Of a stretch of 64,000 bases of DNA, positions 26,045 to 36,176 are shown piece after piece. Source of the stretch: Pseudomonas sp. 14P_8.1_Bac3 (GTDB lineage: Bacteria > Pseudomonadota > Gammaproteobacteria > Pseudomonadales > Pseudomonadaceae). Position 1 is the first letter of the stretch; each line of letters starts with the position of its first letter. Both the position numbers and the translations under genes were made by a program. The notes under the pieces were generated by a model. The model made no database searches. It was not told where the DNA came from and saw only the letters and a list, made by a program, of their open reading frames with translations. The stretch is from assembly GCF_025466085.1 (NCBI RefSeq), contig NZ_JANLOD010000010.1, positions 101,821 through 165,820 of the forward strand. The letters are read 5' to 3'.

Positions 26045-29000
26045 TCAGACGAGAGGTTTAGGCTCGTGCTCTTTTTCCAGGGCTTGCTCGTGTTGCTCTA
26101 CTGCGTCCTGAACGGAGCGCGGCGCTTCATGGATCACCGAATCAACCGGTTCGGCAGCCACTTCAGCAACCGGGGCCGGAGCGGCCTCGACAACTTCAGC
26201 CACAACCGGGGCCGCTTCGACAGGCGCCGGAGCAGCAGCGGCAGCCTGTTCGGCTTCCTTCTGCAGGCGCTCTTCTTCACGCTTGCGACGACGCACTTCA
26301 CGTGGGTCGTTTGGCGCGCGGCCGCTTGGCGTCAGGGCGCTGACCGGAGCAGCTTCAGCGACCGGCGCTTTTACTTCAGCGACAACCGGCGCTTCAACCA
26401 CTGGAGTCGGTTCTGCAGCCGCGACGACGGGTTCAGAAACCATGGCTTCAGTCGTCTCAGGCTCAGCGACTGGCGCTGGAGCTGGCGTTTCGGCAACGGC
26501 TGATTCCGCAACCCAGTTGAACGCGGTTTGCTCTTCGCGAACTTCACGAACCGTTTCGGTGACTGTCTCAGCAGCGGTTTCAGCGGCCGGCTCTGCAACC
26601 ACGACAGGTGCCTCGGCCACGATCGCCGGTTCAGCGGCAGCTTCAACCTGAGGCGGTGCTTCCTGGACCGGTGCCACTTCGATTTCCGGAGCGGAAGTTG
26701 TTTCCACAGGGGTAGTCGCTTCGACAACTGGCGCTTCGACTGGAGCTGTTTCCAGGGTGGCGGCAGTGGCGCGCTCGGCTTGCTCGTTGGCTTGTGCTTC
26801 GGCCGGAGCGCTGATCACGGTGCTGGCAACGGCTGCGGTAACAGCCAGGCCGGCGGCCAGATCGTTGGCGCTTGGGGCTTCGCGGCCTTCTGCACCTTCG
26901 TTGCCTTCGGCGGATTCCGATTCTTCCGAACCTTCGATCACGTTGCCGTTGGCATCGCGTTGACGCTCGCGACGGTTGCTGCGACGACGCTGGCCACGGG
27001 AGCGGCGGCGTGGACGATCGCCTTCGGCGCCATCCTGACCGTCTTCCTGCAGCTGCTCTTCGTTGCCGGTCAGTTCTTCTTCAGCCACGGCAGCAGCGGC
27101 CTGCTCGGCACGCGGTTGACGTTCTTCACGCGGTGGGCGCGGAGCACGCTCTTCACGTGGCTGACGGGCCGGACGCTCTTCGGTGGTAGCGGTCGCAGCA
27201 GCGGCCACAGCCGGAGCGGTAGCGTCCAGCGGTTCACGCAGCTCACGGACTCGCTCTTCACGCTCGCCACGTGGCTTACGGTCTTCGCGAGGTGCGCGCG
27301 GTGCACGTTCTTCACGAGGGGCGCGTGGTGCGCGCTCTTCACGAGGAGCACGTTCTTCGCGAGCGACGGCCGGGGTTTCTTCACGGGCTTCACGGGCTTC
27401 GCGTGGCTCGCGCGGTGCGCGCTCTTCACGCGGTGCACGTTCCTCACGAGGCTTGCGCTCTTCATCGCGGCGACCGTTACGGTTGCGGCTCTGCTGACGA
27501 CCGTTGCGACGCTCTTCGTTGCGGGCCGGACGCTCGGTGGTGGCTGGCTTTTCAATCACGACCGGTGCCGCAGGCTCTTCCTTGGTGGCGAACAGGCTGA
27601 CCAGGGATTTCACCAGGCCTTTGAACAGGCTTGGCTCTGGCGCGGCGACCGGTGCAGCAACAGGGGCGGCGACGACTTCGGTCGGAACCGGCGCGTTGGC
27701 GCGGGCCGGCGCCGTCTTGACCGCGGCTTCCTGGCGAACCAGGGTGCGGGTCGCAGCGGCTGGCTGGACTTCTTCGACTTCGGCAGCGGCAGCAGCGATT
27801 TCGTAGCTGGACTGGTTGATGCTGGCTTCCGGGCTGTCATCGCGCAGACGCTGGACTTCGAAGTGCGGCGTTTCGAGGTGATCGTTCGGCAGAATGACGA
27901 TGCGGGCACGGGTGCGCAGTTCGATCTTGGTGATCGAGTTGCGTTTTTCGTTGAGCAGGAAGGCTGCAACCGGAATCGGCACTTGGGCACGAACTTCGGC
28001 GGTGCGGTCTTTCAGGGCTTCTTCTTCGATCAGGCGCAGAATCGCCAGGGACAGCGATTCAACGTCACGGATGATGCCGGTGCCGTTGCAACGCGGGCAA
28101 ACGATGCCGCTGCTTTCACCCAGCGATGGACGCAGGCGCTGACGGGACATTTCCAGCAGGCCGAAGCGCGAGATGCGACCGACTTGCACGCGAGCGCGGT
28201 CGGCTTCCAGGCATTCGCGGACTTTTTCTTCCACGGCGCGCTGGTTCTTGGCGGGGGTCATGTCGATGAAGTCGATGACGATCAGGCCGCCGATGTCGCG
28301 CAAGCGCAACTGACGGGCGATTTCTTCGGCGGCTTCAAGGTTGGTCTGCAGCGCGGTTTCTTCGATGTCGCTGCCTTTGGTGGCGCGCGCCGAGTTGATG
28401 TCGATGGACACCAGGGCCTCAGTCGGATCGATGACGATGGAGCCGCCGGAAGGCAGTTCAACGACGCGCTGGAAGGCGGTCTCGATCTGGCTTTCGATCT
28501 GGAAACGGTTGAACAGCGGCACGCTGTCTTCGTACAGCTTGATCTTGCTGGCGTACTGCGGCATCACCTGGCGAATGAACGTCAGGGCTTCGTCCTGGGC
28601 TTCAACGCTGTCGATCAGCACTTCGCCGATGTCCTGGCGCAGGTAATCGCGGATGGCGCGGATGATCACGTTGCTTTCCTGGTAGATCAGGAATGGCGCG
28701 GAGCGATCCAGCGAGGCTTCTTTGATGGCGGTCCAGAGTTGCAGCAGGTAGTCGAGGTCCCACTGCATTTCTTCGCTGCTGCGGCCCAGGCCGGCAGTGC
28801 GAACGATCAGACCCATGTCGGCCGGGGCAACCAGGCCGTTCAGGGCTTCACGCAGTTCGTTGCGCTCTTCGCCTTCGATGCGACGGGAGATACCGCCGGC
28901 ACGCGGGTTGTTCGGCATCAGGACCAGGTAACGACCGGCCAGGCTGATGAAGGTGGTCAGGGCGGCGCCCTTGTTGCCACGCTCTTCTTTTTCGACCTGA

Positions 29001-29299
29001 ACGATGACTTCCTGGCCTTCGCTCAGGACGTCCTTGATATTGACGCGGCCTTCAGGGGCTTTCTTGAAGTATTCGCGGGAGATTTCTTTGAGGGGCAGGA
29101 AGCCGTGGCGCTCGGAGCCGAAATCGACAAAGGCAGCCTCAAGGCTAGGTTCGATGCGAGTGATTCGGCCTTTATAGATGTTGGCCTTCTTCTGCTCGCG
29201 TGCACCGGATTCGATGTCCAGGTCGTAGAGGCGTTGGCCATCTACCAGTGCAACACGCAACTCTTCGGGTTGGGTTGCGTTAATCAGCATTCTTTTCAT
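26045..29299 (-). CDS. rne: Ribonuclease E
   Basis: Essential endoribonuclease for mRNA decay and rRNA/tRNA processing, and scaffold of the degradosome at the inner membrane. 1084 residues. N-half: the S1 domain (about 35-120), the DNase-I-like catalytic part with [13 protein letters not shown] and LIVIDFIDM holding the two metal-binding Asp, and the Zn-link VCPRCNGTG (CxxC). The C-half (from about residue 520) is disordered: an Arg-Glu-Pro-rich tract (repeats of EERAPRE) and then long Ala-Pro-Val-Glu runs. These tracts bind RNA and partner enzymes in relatives. Start MKRMLIN at 29299; an ATG at 29347 is rejected. No clear Shine-Dalgarno site is seen. Confidence 0.97.
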   Translation of the reverse strand: MKRMLINATQPEELRVALVDGQRLYDLDIESGAREQKKANIYKGRITRIEPSLEAAFVDFGSERHGFLPLKEISREYFKKAPEGRVNIKDVLSEGQEVIVQVEKEERGNKGAALTTFISLAGRYLVLMPNNPRAGGISRRIEGEERNELREALNGLVAPADMGLIVRTAGLGRSSEEMQWDLDYLLQLWTAIKEASLDRSAPFLIYQESNVIIRAIRDYLRQDIGEVLIDSVEAQDEALTFIRQVMPQYASKIKLYEDSVPLFNRFQIESQIETAFQRVVELPSGGSIVIDPTEALVSIDINSARATKGSDIEETALQTNLEAAEEIARQLRLRDIGGLIVIDFIDMTPAKNQRAVEEKVRECLEADRARVQVGRISRFGLLEMSRQRLRPSLGESSGIVCPRCNGTGIIRDVESLSLAILRLIEEEALKDRTAEVRAQVPIPVAAFLLNEKRNSITKIELRTRARIVILPNDHLETPHFEVQRLRDDSPEASINQSSYEIAAAAAEVEEVQPAAATRTLVRQEAAVKTAPARANAPVPTEVVAAPVAAPVAAPEPSLFKGLVKSLVSLFATKEEPAAPVVIEKPATTERPARNEERRNGRQQSRNRNGRRDEERKPREERAPREERAPREPREAREAREETPAVAREERAPREERAPRAPREERAPRAPREDRKPRGEREERVRELREPLDATAPAVAAAATATTEERPARQPREERAPRPPREERQPRAEQAAAAVAEEELTGNEEQLQEDGQDGAEGDRPRRRSRGQRRRSNRRERQRDANGNVIEGSEESESAEGNEGAEGREAPSANDLAAGLAVTAAVASTVISAPAEAQANEQAERATAATLETAPVEAPVVEATTPVETTSAPEIEVAPVQEAPPQVEAAAEPAIVAEAPVVVAEPAAETAAETVTETVREVREEQTAFNWVAESAVAETPAPAPVAEPETTEAMVSEPVVAAAEPTPVVEAPVVAEVKAPVAEAAPVSALTPSGRAPNDPREVRRRKREEERLQKEAEQAAAAAPAPVEAAPVVAEVVEAAPAPVAEVAAEPVDSVIHEAPRSVQDAVEQHEQALEKEHEPKPLV

Positions 29300-30000
29300 G
29301 TAGTACCGTCGGTTTCCGGGCTGCCGGAAACGGCGTTCGGCACACACGACTTCTCACGGTCGGTGTCAGGTGCGTCGGGAGTGGTTGGCCATTCCCGTGT
29401 CCAGCGATGTCCGGCCAATGTGGGCCTTCGTCGCGACGTACGCGTCCTGCTTGCTGTGGCTACTTAAGCACTCAGTCAGGAGGAGGAATCAACCGGCGGC
29501 TGTGGACGAGATGAAGCGTCTTGATAAAGCCTAGTGCTACACAGTCCAGCGGTTGTGCATCTCCACCCTACACGTATCCCTGATAATTCGGGTGCTGCCG
29601 CGCGCAGAATCCGCAGCGGGTTGGCATTTACCGTGAGCTCCGAAAGGGGAGGCCACGCATCATGGCTAATTTAGGCGGTGTTTCCGAAGCGTTCGCTCGG
29701 GGTCGTTCGTCGCTGACTGCACTTTGTGAACTGGCCATGAATATTTGCTCGCAAGGCGAGTGAAAACTCTGCTTTGCGGCATGCTTCAGGCCTCATGTCA
29801 CCTGCGCTCGTTACAACTGCAAACTCTGCCGTTTCGTAGCGAAAGCCCCGTAGGACGGCCTCTCGTCCTCGTGAATTGCGTTGGTCAGGGCCGGTTTTTG
29901 ACCGTTTGTCCGCTGTCCAGGCCACTTTTGGCGGCGTTCGCGACTATAGCAGCAATGATTAAGTGCTTCAATTCCATAAAAAATTGTTATCATCCGCGCC
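29300..30000. other. Long divergent leader region of rne and rluC
   Basis: About 700 bases without a convincing gene. In relatives rne has a long 5' leader used for autoregulation. On the rne strand I see a hairpin with TTGGCC / GGCCAA arms (29385-29390 and 29413-29418) and a UCCUCCUCCU tract (complement of 29478-29487) that could pair with Shine-Dalgarno sequences. The rne promoter probably lies between 29550 and 29750, but I cannot fix it. Short open frames here have no ribosome sites. Confidence 0.55.
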
Positions 30001-30963
30001 ATGACGACTACTGCCCCTTCGACCCCAGGCGTACAACTGCTTGAGGTCTCGCCGGAATATGCCGGCCAACGTATTGATAACTTCCTTCTCGCTCGGCTCA
30101 AAGGCGTGCCCAAGACTTTGATTTACCGCATTTTGCGCAAGGGCGAAGTGCGGGTGAACAAAGGCCGGATCAAGCCTGAATACAAGCTGCAGGCGGGCGA
30201 TATCGTGCGGGTGCCGCCGGTTCGCGTGCCGGAACGCGACGAGCCAGTGCCGCTGGCACAGGGCCTGCTACAGCGCCTCGAAGCCTCGATTGTTTATGAA
30301 GACAAGGCGCTGATCGTGATCAACAAGCCTTGCGGCATCGCGGTTCATGGGGGCAGCGGCCTGACGTATGGCGTGATCGAAGCCTTCCGTCAGTTGCGTC
30401 CGGATTGCAAGGAGCTCGAGCTGGTTCACCGCCTCGATCGTGACACCTCCGGCCTGCTGATGATCGCCAAGAAGCGCAGCATGTTGCGTCACTTGCACAC
30501 GGCCTTGCGCGGGGATGGCGTCGATAAGCGCTACATGGCGCTGGTTCGCGGTAACTGGGCGACGTCGATCAAGCAAGTCCGGGCGTCGCTGGGCAAAAGC
30601 AATTTGCGTTCCGGCGAGCGCATGGTCGAGGTCGACGAGGAGGAGGGCAAGGAGTCTGTGACCGTGTTCAAAGTCCTGCGTCGTTTCGGCGACTTTGCCA
30701 CCCTGGTTGAAGCCAGGCCAATCACTGGGCGGACTCACCAGATCCGTGTGCACACCCTGCACGCCGGGCACTGCATCGCTGGCGACACCAAGTATGGCGA
30801 TGACGATTTCAGTAAGGAAATCCGCGATCTGGGCGGCAAGCGCCTGTTTCTTCACGCCTACATGCTGACCGTGCCATTGCCGGACGGTGGCGAACTGAAG
30901 TTGCAGGCGCCGGTCGACGAGATGTGGGCCAAGACCGTGGAGCGCCTGAGTGCACCCCTCTGA
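30001..30963 (+). CDS. rluC: 23S rRNA pseudouridine synthase RluC
   Basis: Converts uridines in 23S rRNA (955, 2504 and 2580 in E. coli numbering) to pseudouridine. 320 residues. An N-terminal S4 RNA-binding domain (about 20-80, [18 protein letters not shown]) precedes the RluA-type catalytic domain with [18 protein letters not shown], whose second Asp is the nucleophile, and [10 protein letters not shown]. No Shine-Dalgarno site precedes the ATG; the upstream bases read TTATCATCCGCGCC. It is divergent from rne and overlaps the next gene by 14 bases. Confidence 0.95.
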   Translation: MTTTAPSTPGVQLLEVSPEYAGQRIDNFLLARLKGVPKTLIYRILRKGEVRVNKGRIKPEYKLQAGDIVRVPPVRVPERDEPVPLAQGLLQRLEASIVYEDKALIVINKPCGIAVHGGSGLTYGVIEAFRQLRPDCKELELVHRLDRDTSGLLMIAKKRSMLRHLHTALRGDGVDKRYMALVRGNWATSIKQVRASLGKSNLRSGERMVEVDEEEGKESVTVFKVLRRFGDFATLVEARPITGRTHQIRVHTLHAGHCIAGDTKYGDDDFSKEIRDLGGKRLFLHAYMLTVPLPDGGELKLQAPVDEMWAKTVERLSAPL

Positions 30964-31612
30964 GTACAAGCTGCTGATTTTTGACTGGGACGGCACTCTC
31001 GCCGACTCCATTGGTCGGATTGTCGAGTCGATGCACGTTGCGTCCGAGCGCTCCGGCTTTCAGTTGCGCGATGATTTTGCGGTGAAAGGCATCATTGGCC
31101 TGGGTCTGCCAGAAGCCATTCGTACGTTATATCCGGACATCGGCGACGACGAACTGCTCGCTTTCCGGCAGCACTATGCCGATCATTATATCGCCTCGGA
31201 GGCCGTGCCCTCGCCGCTGTTCGAAGGCGTGGTCGAGTCGATGGAAGCGTTTCGGGCCGCGGGTTATCACCTGGCCGTGGCGACCGGCAAGGCCCGTCGC
31301 GGACTGGACCGAGTGCTGAAAGCGCACGGTTGGGACGATTATTTCGATATCACCCGGGCGGCTGACGAAACGGCCAGTAAGCCCCATCCGTTGATGCTTG
31401 AGCAGATTCTCGCGCATTGCGACGTTCGCCCGGAGCAGGCATTGATGGTCGGCGATTCGTCCTTTGACTTGCAGATGGCGCGCAACGCCGGCATGGCGTC
31501 GGTGGCTGTCAGCTACGGCGCACAATCGATCGAGGCGTTGAAGGTGTTCGAACCGGTGCTGGCCGTCGATCGTTTTTCAGAATTGCATGCCTGGCTGAGT
31601 CAGCGGGCCTAA
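30950..31612 (+). CDS. HAD-family hydrolase (phosphoglycolate phosphatase-like)
   Basis: A 220-residue HAD phosphatase. Motif I is [11 protein letters not shown] with the nucleophile Asp, motif II is VATGKAR, and motif III/IV is KPHPLMLEQ and [12 protein letters not shown]. The helical cap lies between residues 20 and 85. It begins 14 bases inside rluC, so it is translationally coupled. Physiological substrate unknown; PAO1 has the same order. Confidence 0.92.
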   Translation: MHPSEYKLLIFDWDGTLADSIGRIVESMHVASERSGFQLRDDFAVKGIIGLGLPEAIRTLYPDIGDDELLAFRQHYADHYIASEAVPSPLFEGVVESMEAFRAAGYHLAVATGKARRGLDRVLKAHGWDDYFDITRAADETASKPHPLMLEQILAHCDVRPEQALMVGDSSFDLQMARNAGMASVAVSYGAQSIEALKVFEPVLAVDRFSELHAWLSQRA

Positions 31613-31636
31613 TAGATTTTTGCTGGGGTAGATGGC

Positions 31637-32626
31637 ATGACCGACGAATGGAAAGCACCCGCCAAGGCGAGCGCGGAGAGCGGTGACGAGAAAAGCTGGA
31701 AGCTGCTGGAAAAGACGTTGCTTGCCAGTGTTCAGGAACAGCGCCGGTCGCGGCGTTGGGGGATTTTCTTCAAGCTGCTGACCTTTGTGTACCTGTTTGG
31801 CGCTTTGATTCTGTTCACGCCGCTGATGGACATGGAAAAAGCCGCCACCCGCAGCGCCAATTACACCGCGTTGATCGACGTGACCGGTGTGATAGCCGAC
31901 AAGGAGGCCGCCAGTGCGGACAATCTCGTCGGCAGCCTGCGGGCCGCCTTCGAGGATAAAAAGGTCAAGGGTGTCATCCTGCGCATCAACAGCCCGGGCG
32001 GCAGTCCGGTGCAGTCGGGTTACGTCTATGACGAGATCCAGCGGTTGCGCGGTCTGCACCCGGATACCAAGGTTTACGCGGTGATCTCTGACCTGGGGGC
32101 TTCCGGCGCGTACTACATTGCCAGTGCGGCGGATCAGATCTATGCCGATAAGGCCAGTCTGGTGGGGTCCATTGGAGTGACGGCGGCGGGTTATGGGTTT
32201 GTCGGCACCATGGAGAAACTGGGCGTCGAGCGTCGTACCTACACTTCGGGAGAGCATAAGTCGTTCCTCGATCCGTTCCAGCCGCAAAAGCCTGAAGAAA
32301 CTCAGTTCTGGCAGGGCGTTCTCGATACGACGCACCAGCAGTTCATCAACAGCGTCAAGAAAGGCCGTGGCGATCGCCTGAAGGACAAGGAACATCCGGA
32401 GCTGTTCTCCGGTTTGGTCTGGTCCGGCGAGCAGGCGCTGCCTCTGGGTCTGATCGACGGCCTGGGCAATGCCAGTTCGGTGGCTCGTGACGTGATTGGC
32501 GAAAAAGAGTTGGTGGACTTCACCGTTCAGGAATCGCCGTTCGATCGCTTCTCGAAAAAGCTCGGTGCCAGCGTGGCTGAGCAGCTGGCGATGTGGATGG
32601 GCTTCCACGGTCCTTCGCTGCGCTGA
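31637..32626 (+). CDS. sppA: Signal peptide peptidase SppA-type S49 protease
   Basis: A 329-residue membrane-anchored serine protease that degrades signal peptides left in the membrane. One membrane segment lies near residues 46-63 (GIFFKLLTFVYLFGALILF). The catalytic dyad is visible: Ser in SDLGASGAYYIAS and Lys in TSGEHKSFLDPF, about 50 residues apart. The substrate-binding RINSPGGSPVQSG is also conserved. It is the short, single-domain form. It follows the HAD gene by 24 bases and is ended by a strong terminator. Confidence 0.92.
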   Translation: MTDEWKAPAKASAESGDEKSWKLLEKTLLASVQEQRRSRRWGIFFKLLTFVYLFGALILFTPLMDMEKAATRSANYTALIDVTGVIADKEAASADNLVGSLRAAFEDKKVKGVILRINSPGGSPVQSGYVYDEIQRLRGLHPDTKVYAVISDLGASGAYYIASAADQIYADKASLVGSIGVTAAGYGFVGTMEKLGVERRTYTSGEHKSFLDPFQPQKPEETQFWQGVLDTTHQQFINSVKKGRGDRLKDKEHPELFSGLVWSGEQALPLGLIDGLGNASSVARDVIGEKELVDFTVQESPFDRFSKKLGASVAEQLAMWMGFHGPSLR

Positions 32627-32640
32627 TTATCCTGCTGCAT

Positions 32641-32669
32641 AAAAATCCGGCCTTTTGGCCGGATTTTTT
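32641..32669. terminator. Bidirectional terminator
   Basis: A5, TCCGGCC / GGCCGGA arms with a TTTT loop, T6 tail. It separates convergent sppA and maf. Confidence 0.95.
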
Positions 32670-32674
32670 GATCT

Positions 32675-33253
32675 TTACGGTATCTGCACGCCTTCAGCCA
32701 GCAACATATCGATAAGGCGAATCAGCGGCAGGCCGATCAGGCTGGTGGCGTCAGGGCCTTCGGTGCTTTGAAACAGGCTCACTCCCAAACCTTCGGCCTT
32801 GAAGCTGCCAGCGCAATCGTAGGGCTGCTCGGCGCGTAAATAGCGTTCGATGCGGGCGCTGTCGAGTGTGCGCATGTGCACCGTAAACGGCACGCAGTCG
32901 ACCTGACACTGTCCGGTCTGGCTGTTGAGCAGGGCCAGGCCGGTCAGGAATGTAACGCTGGCGCCACTTGAGGCAAGCAACTGCTCGCGGGCTTTTTCGA
33001 AGGTGTGAGGTTTGCCGATAATGCGCTCGTCGAGCACCGCGACCTGGTCAGACCCGATGATCAGATGGGCGGGGTGGGTGCCGGCGAGGGCCTGGGCTTT
33101 CTCGCTGGCGAGGCGCTTTACCAGTTCGACCGCGGACTCATGCGGACGATGGCTTTCATCGATATCCGGCGAGCTGCAGATGAATGGCAGCTGCAAGCGG
33201 GCCAGCAATTCCCGGCGATACACCGAGCTGGAAGCGAGTAATAAAGGCAGCAT
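32675..33253 (-). CDS. Maf-family nucleotide pyrophosphatase (YceF type)
   Basis: A 192-residue Maf protein. It has the N-terminal LLLASSSVYRRELLARL with the conserved Ser-x-x-Arg, DESHRPHESA, and the central IIGSDQVAVLDERIIGKP. Its place next to yceD-rpmF and its sequence favour the YceF subgroup, which hydrolyses 7-methyl-GTP. ATG 33253 is six bases after AGGAG; longer starts upstream (to 33613) are rejected. It is divergent from yceD with about 100 bases between. Confidence 0.92.
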   Translation of the reverse strand: MLPLLLASSSVYRRELLARLQLPFICSSPDIDESHRPHESAVELVKRLASEKAQALAGTHPAHLIIGSDQVAVLDERIIGKPHTFEKAREQLLASSGASVTFLTGLALLNSQTGQCQVDCVPFTVHMRTLDSARIERYLRAEQPYDCAGSFKAEGLGVSLFQSTEGPDATSLIGLPLIRLIDMLLAEGVQIP

Positions 33254-33321
33254 GCGCATCTCCTGAAGACAGGCGCGAATTCTAGCGAGGCTTTCAGGTG
33301 ACGGACAGGGCTGAATTTCCT

Positions 33322-33349
33322 TTGACATGGCCGGGTGCATCCCTATAAT
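33322..33349 (+). promoter_or_regulatory. Consensus sigma-70 promoter of yceD-rpmF
   Basis: Both hexamers match consensus exactly: TTGACA (33322-33327) and TATAAT (33344-33349), with a 16-base spacer. The yceD start codon is at 33359, only nine bases after the -10, so transcription should begin at or within about three bases of the ATG. Confidence 0.88.
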
Positions 33350-33358
33350 GCTGCGCCT

Positions 33359-33886
33359 ATGTTGAATGACCCGATTCCACCTCACGTTGACCCGCGCAAA
33401 TTGGCTGATCGTGGCACCACCCTTCAAGGTGAACTGCTGCTGGCCGATTTGGAGAGACTCTGCGACCCGCTTTCCGATACTGTCGGTACGGTGCAGGCTA
33501 AATTCGTTTTTGAACGAGATGAACGTAAGTCTGTGGTAATCCACAGCTTTATCGACACCGAAGTCAAAATGGTTTGCCAGCGTTGTCTTGAGCTGGTCAC
33601 CCTGCCGATCCACAGCGAATGCAGTTATGCTGTGGTGAAGGAGGGTGCGAATACCCAGTCGTTGCCGAAAGGTTATGACGTGCTGGAACTGGGCGAAGAT
33701 CCTTTGGATCTGCAGTCACTGATCGAGGAGGAGCTTCTGCTCGCCTTGCCCATTGTGCCTGCTCATCATCCGGAAGAATGCCAGCAGCCGGCGGGTCTCG
33801 ATGAGCCCGAACCGAGCGAGGACGAGGTAACGCGGTCCAACCCGTTCAGTGTATTGGCGCAGTTAAAGCGTGACCCAAACGTTTAG
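33359..33886 (+). CDS. yceD: YceD (DUF177) protein, possible 23S rRNA accumulation factor
   Basis: A 175-residue acidic soluble protein of the DUF177 family that regularly precedes rpmF. The conserved core CQRCLELVTLPIHSE (CxxC) is at residues 70-85, and EDPLDLQSLIEEELLLALP follows. In E. coli and plants the family is linked to 23S rRNA levels. No Shine-Dalgarno site is present, and the promoter geometry implies a leaderless message; no good later start is seen. It is followed by rpmF after 13 bases. Confidence 0.92.
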   Translation: MLNDPIPPHVDPRKLADRGTTLQGELLLADLERLCDPLSDTVGTVQAKFVFERDERKSVVIHSFIDTEVKMVCQRCLELVTLPIHSECSYAVVKEGANTQSLPKGYDVLELGEDPLDLQSLIEEELLLALPIVPAHHPEECQQPAGLDEPEPSEDEVTRSNPFSVLAQLKRDPNV

Positions 33887-33899
33887 GAGTTAATCAATT

Positions 33900-34082
33900 A
33901 TGGCTGTTCAGCAGAACAAAAAATCCCGCTCTGCCCGTGACATGCGTCGCTCCCACGACGCCCTCGAGGCTAGCACCCTGTCTGTAGAAAAAACCACCGG
34001 TGAAGTTCACCTGCGTCACCACGTATCGCCAGAAGGCGTATACCGTGGCCGTAAAGTGATCGACAAGGGCGCTGACGAGTAA
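33900..34082 (+). CDS. rpmF: 50S ribosomal protein L32
   Basis: A 60-residue ribosomal protein, [20 protein letters not shown] onward, with the family's basic N-terminus and YRGRKVI end. The Cys-type zinc-binding form is not used here: no CxxC pair is present. GGAG lies 11 bases upstream. It is co-transcribed with yceD and plsX. Confidence 0.97.
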
Positions 34083-34085
34083 TCC

Positions 34086-35096
34086 TTGTCCGCTCAAGTC
34101 ATCGCGATTGACGCAATGGGCGGGGACTTCGGTCCCCGCAGCATTGTTCAGGCCAGCCTTGCTTGTCTGATTGCTACGCCCTCGCTGCACCTGACCCTCG
34201 TCGGTCAACCCTCCCTTCTTGAAGAATTGATTGCCGGCCACTCGGCTGTGGATCGCTCGCGCCTGTCGATTGTGCCGGCATCCGAATTCATCACCATGGA
34301 CGAAAAGCCGGCCCAGGCCTTGCGCGGCAAGCCGGACTCATCGATGCGTGTGGCGCTTGAGTTACTGCGCGACGGCAAGGTTCAGGCCTGCGTCAGCGCC
34401 GGCAATACCGGCGCGCTGATGGCGTTGTCGCGGTTCGTGCTCAAGACCTTGCCTGGCATTGATCGGCCAGCCATGGTCGCGGCGATCCCGACACAGAAGG
34501 GTTATTGCCAGTTGCTCGATCTGGGCGCCAACGTCGATTGCAGCGCCGAGCACCTGTTGCAATTTGCGGTGATGGGCTCGGTGGCGGCAGAAACCCTGGG
34601 TATCGTTCGCCCGCGCGTCGCATTGCTGAATATCGGCACCGAGGACATCAAGGGTAATCAGCAGGTCAAGCTGGCAGCGACCTTGCTGCAGAACGCTCGC
34701 GGCATTAATTACATCGGTTTTGTCGAAGGGGATGGTTTGTACCGGGGCGAAGCGGATGTGGTGGTGTGTGACGGCTTTGTCGGCAATATCCTGCTCAAGT
34801 CCAGCGAAGGCTTGGCGACCATGATCTCGGGGCGCATCGAAGCCTTGTTCAGAAAAAACTTTGCATCAAAAGTAGTCGGCGCCATGGCGCTGCCGCTGAT
34901 GAGGCGCCTGCAAGCGGATCTCGCGCCTGCACGGCATAACGGCGCCAGTTTCCTGGGATTGCAGGGCATTGTGGTGAAAAGTCACGGTTCTGCAGGGGTT
35001 CAGGGTTTTCAGAGTGCTATCTCCCGGGCCTTGATCGAGATCCAGGAAAACCTCCCGGAGCGCATTCACGGTCGTCTGGAGGATTTGTTGCTTTAG
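34086..35096 (+). CDS. plsX: Phosphate acyltransferase PlsX
   Basis: Makes acyl-phosphate from acyl-ACP for phospholipid synthesis. 336 residues with N-terminal [33 protein letters not shown] and [17 protein letters not shown], all typical. The start is a TTG at 34086, three bases after the rpmF stop; no ATG or GTG gives the complete N-terminus, and the first internal ATG (Met11) would cut off the conserved strand. This suggests weak initiation coupled to rpmF translation. Confidence 0.95.
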   Translation: MSAQVIAIDAMGGDFGPRSIVQASLACLIATPSLHLTLVGQPSLLEELIAGHSAVDRSRLSIVPASEFITMDEKPAQALRGKPDSSMRVALELLRDGKVQACVSAGNTGALMALSRFVLKTLPGIDRPAMVAAIPTQKGYCQLLDLGANVDCSAEHLLQFAVMGSVAAETLGIVRPRVALLNIGTEDIKGNQQVKLAATLLQNARGINYIGFVEGDGLYRGEADVVVCDGFVGNILLKSSEGLATMISGRIEALFRKNFASKVVGAMALPLMRRLQADLAPARHNGASFLGLQGIVVKSHGSAGVQGFQSAISRALIEIQENLPERIHGRLEDLLL

Positions 35097-35221
35097 GCGT
35101 TTTCGTCGGACAATGCTTAAATGTGACCGCTCAGTTCAATTGGCCATCCAACTGTCAGTTTCTTGCGTCCCCCAAGCGGGACGTCAACTCTCCGACGACA
35201 AGATCATTAGGGGCTTGTTAC

Positions 35222-36160
35222 ATGTCTGCTTCCCTCGCATTCGTCTTTCCAGGACAGGGTTCGCAGTCCCTCGGCATGCTGGCCGAGTTGGGCGCGCAAC
35301 ATCCGGTGATCCTCGAAACTTTCAAAGAAGCATCCGATGCTCTCGGCTACGACCTGTGGGCACTGACCCAGCAGGGGCCGGAAGAGAACCTCAATCAAAC
35401 CGATAAAACCCAGCCGGCCATCCTGACCGCCTCGATCGCTTTGTGGCGTCTGTGGCTGGCGGAAGGCGGCGCGCGTCCGGCGTATGTCGCCGGTCACAGC
35501 CTGGGCGAATACAGCGCCCTTGTCGCTGCGGGTAGCCTGACGCTGGGCGACGCGGTGAAACTGGTCGAACGTCGTGGCCAGCTGATGCAGGAAGCCGTTC
35601 CAGCCGGGCAGGGTGGCATGGCCGCTATCCTCGGTCTGGACGATGCTGACGTATTGGCCGCCTGTGACGAAGCGGCGCAAGGCGAAGTGGTCAGCGCGGT
35701 CAACTTCAATTCCCCGGGGCAGGTCGTGATCGCCGGCGCCAAGGCTGCGGTCGAGCGTGCCATCGAAGGCTGCAAGGCCCGTGGTGCCAAGCGCGCCATG
35801 CCATTGCCGGTCAGCGTGCCGTCGCACTGTGAGCTGATGCGTCCTGCGGCGGAACGGTTTGCCGAATCGATCGCTGCAATTGACTGGCAGGCTCCGCAGA
35901 TCCCGGTGGTGCAGAACGTCAGCGCCGAAGTGCCGGCCGATCTCGAAACCCTCAAGCGCGATCTGCTTGAACAGCTCTACAAGCCAGTACGCTGGGTCGA
36001 ATCGGTCCAGGCGCTGGCCGCCAAGGGTGCGACCCAGCTGGTCGAATGCGGCCCTGGCAAGGTTCTGGCCGGCCTGAACAAACGCTGCGCCGAAGGCGTA
36101 TCGACATCCAACCTCAATACCCCAGATGCTTTCGCTGCCGCTCGCGCAGCGTTGGCCTGA
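35222..36160 (+). CDS. fabD: Malonyl-CoA:ACP transacylase FabD
   Basis: Loads malonyl groups onto acyl carrier protein. 312 residues. The catalytic Ser is in AGHSLGEYSAL (about residue 92), the N-terminus has FVFPGQGSQ, and the catalytic His is in VPSHCELM. ATG 35222 is chosen because it gives the family start MSASLAFVFPGQG; AGGGG lies ten bases upstream. 125 bases separate it from plsX, and it leads the fabD-fabG-acpP-fabF series. Confidence 0.97.
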   Translation: MSASLAFVFPGQGSQSLGMLAELGAQHPVILETFKEASDALGYDLWALTQQGPEENLNQTDKTQPAILTASIALWRLWLAEGGARPAYVAGHSLGEYSALVAAGSLTLGDAVKLVERRGQLMQEAVPAGQGGMAAILGLDDADVLAACDEAAQGEVVSAVNFNSPGQVVIAGAKAAVERAIEGCKARGAKRAMPLPVSVPSHCELMRPAAERFAESIAAIDWQAPQIPVVQNVSAEVPADLETLKRDLLEQLYKPVRWVESVQALAAKGATQLVECGPGKVLAGLNKRCAEGVSTSNLNTPDAFAAARAALA

Positions 36161-36176
36161 ATCAGGAGAAGCTTGC

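Noticed and set aside
26528..29467. A 979-codon open frame on the plus strand across rne
   Set aside because: It is the complement of the RNase E gene. The Arg/Glu/Ala/Pro-rich codons of rne happen to lack stops on the other strand; the product is Gly/Phe/Ala-rich without any domain, while the minus-strand protein has every RNase E motif.
29671..30113. Short frames of 84-100 codons in the rne-rluC gap
   Set aside because: None has a ribosome site or protein-like composition, and they overlap the expected promoters and leaders of rne and rluC.
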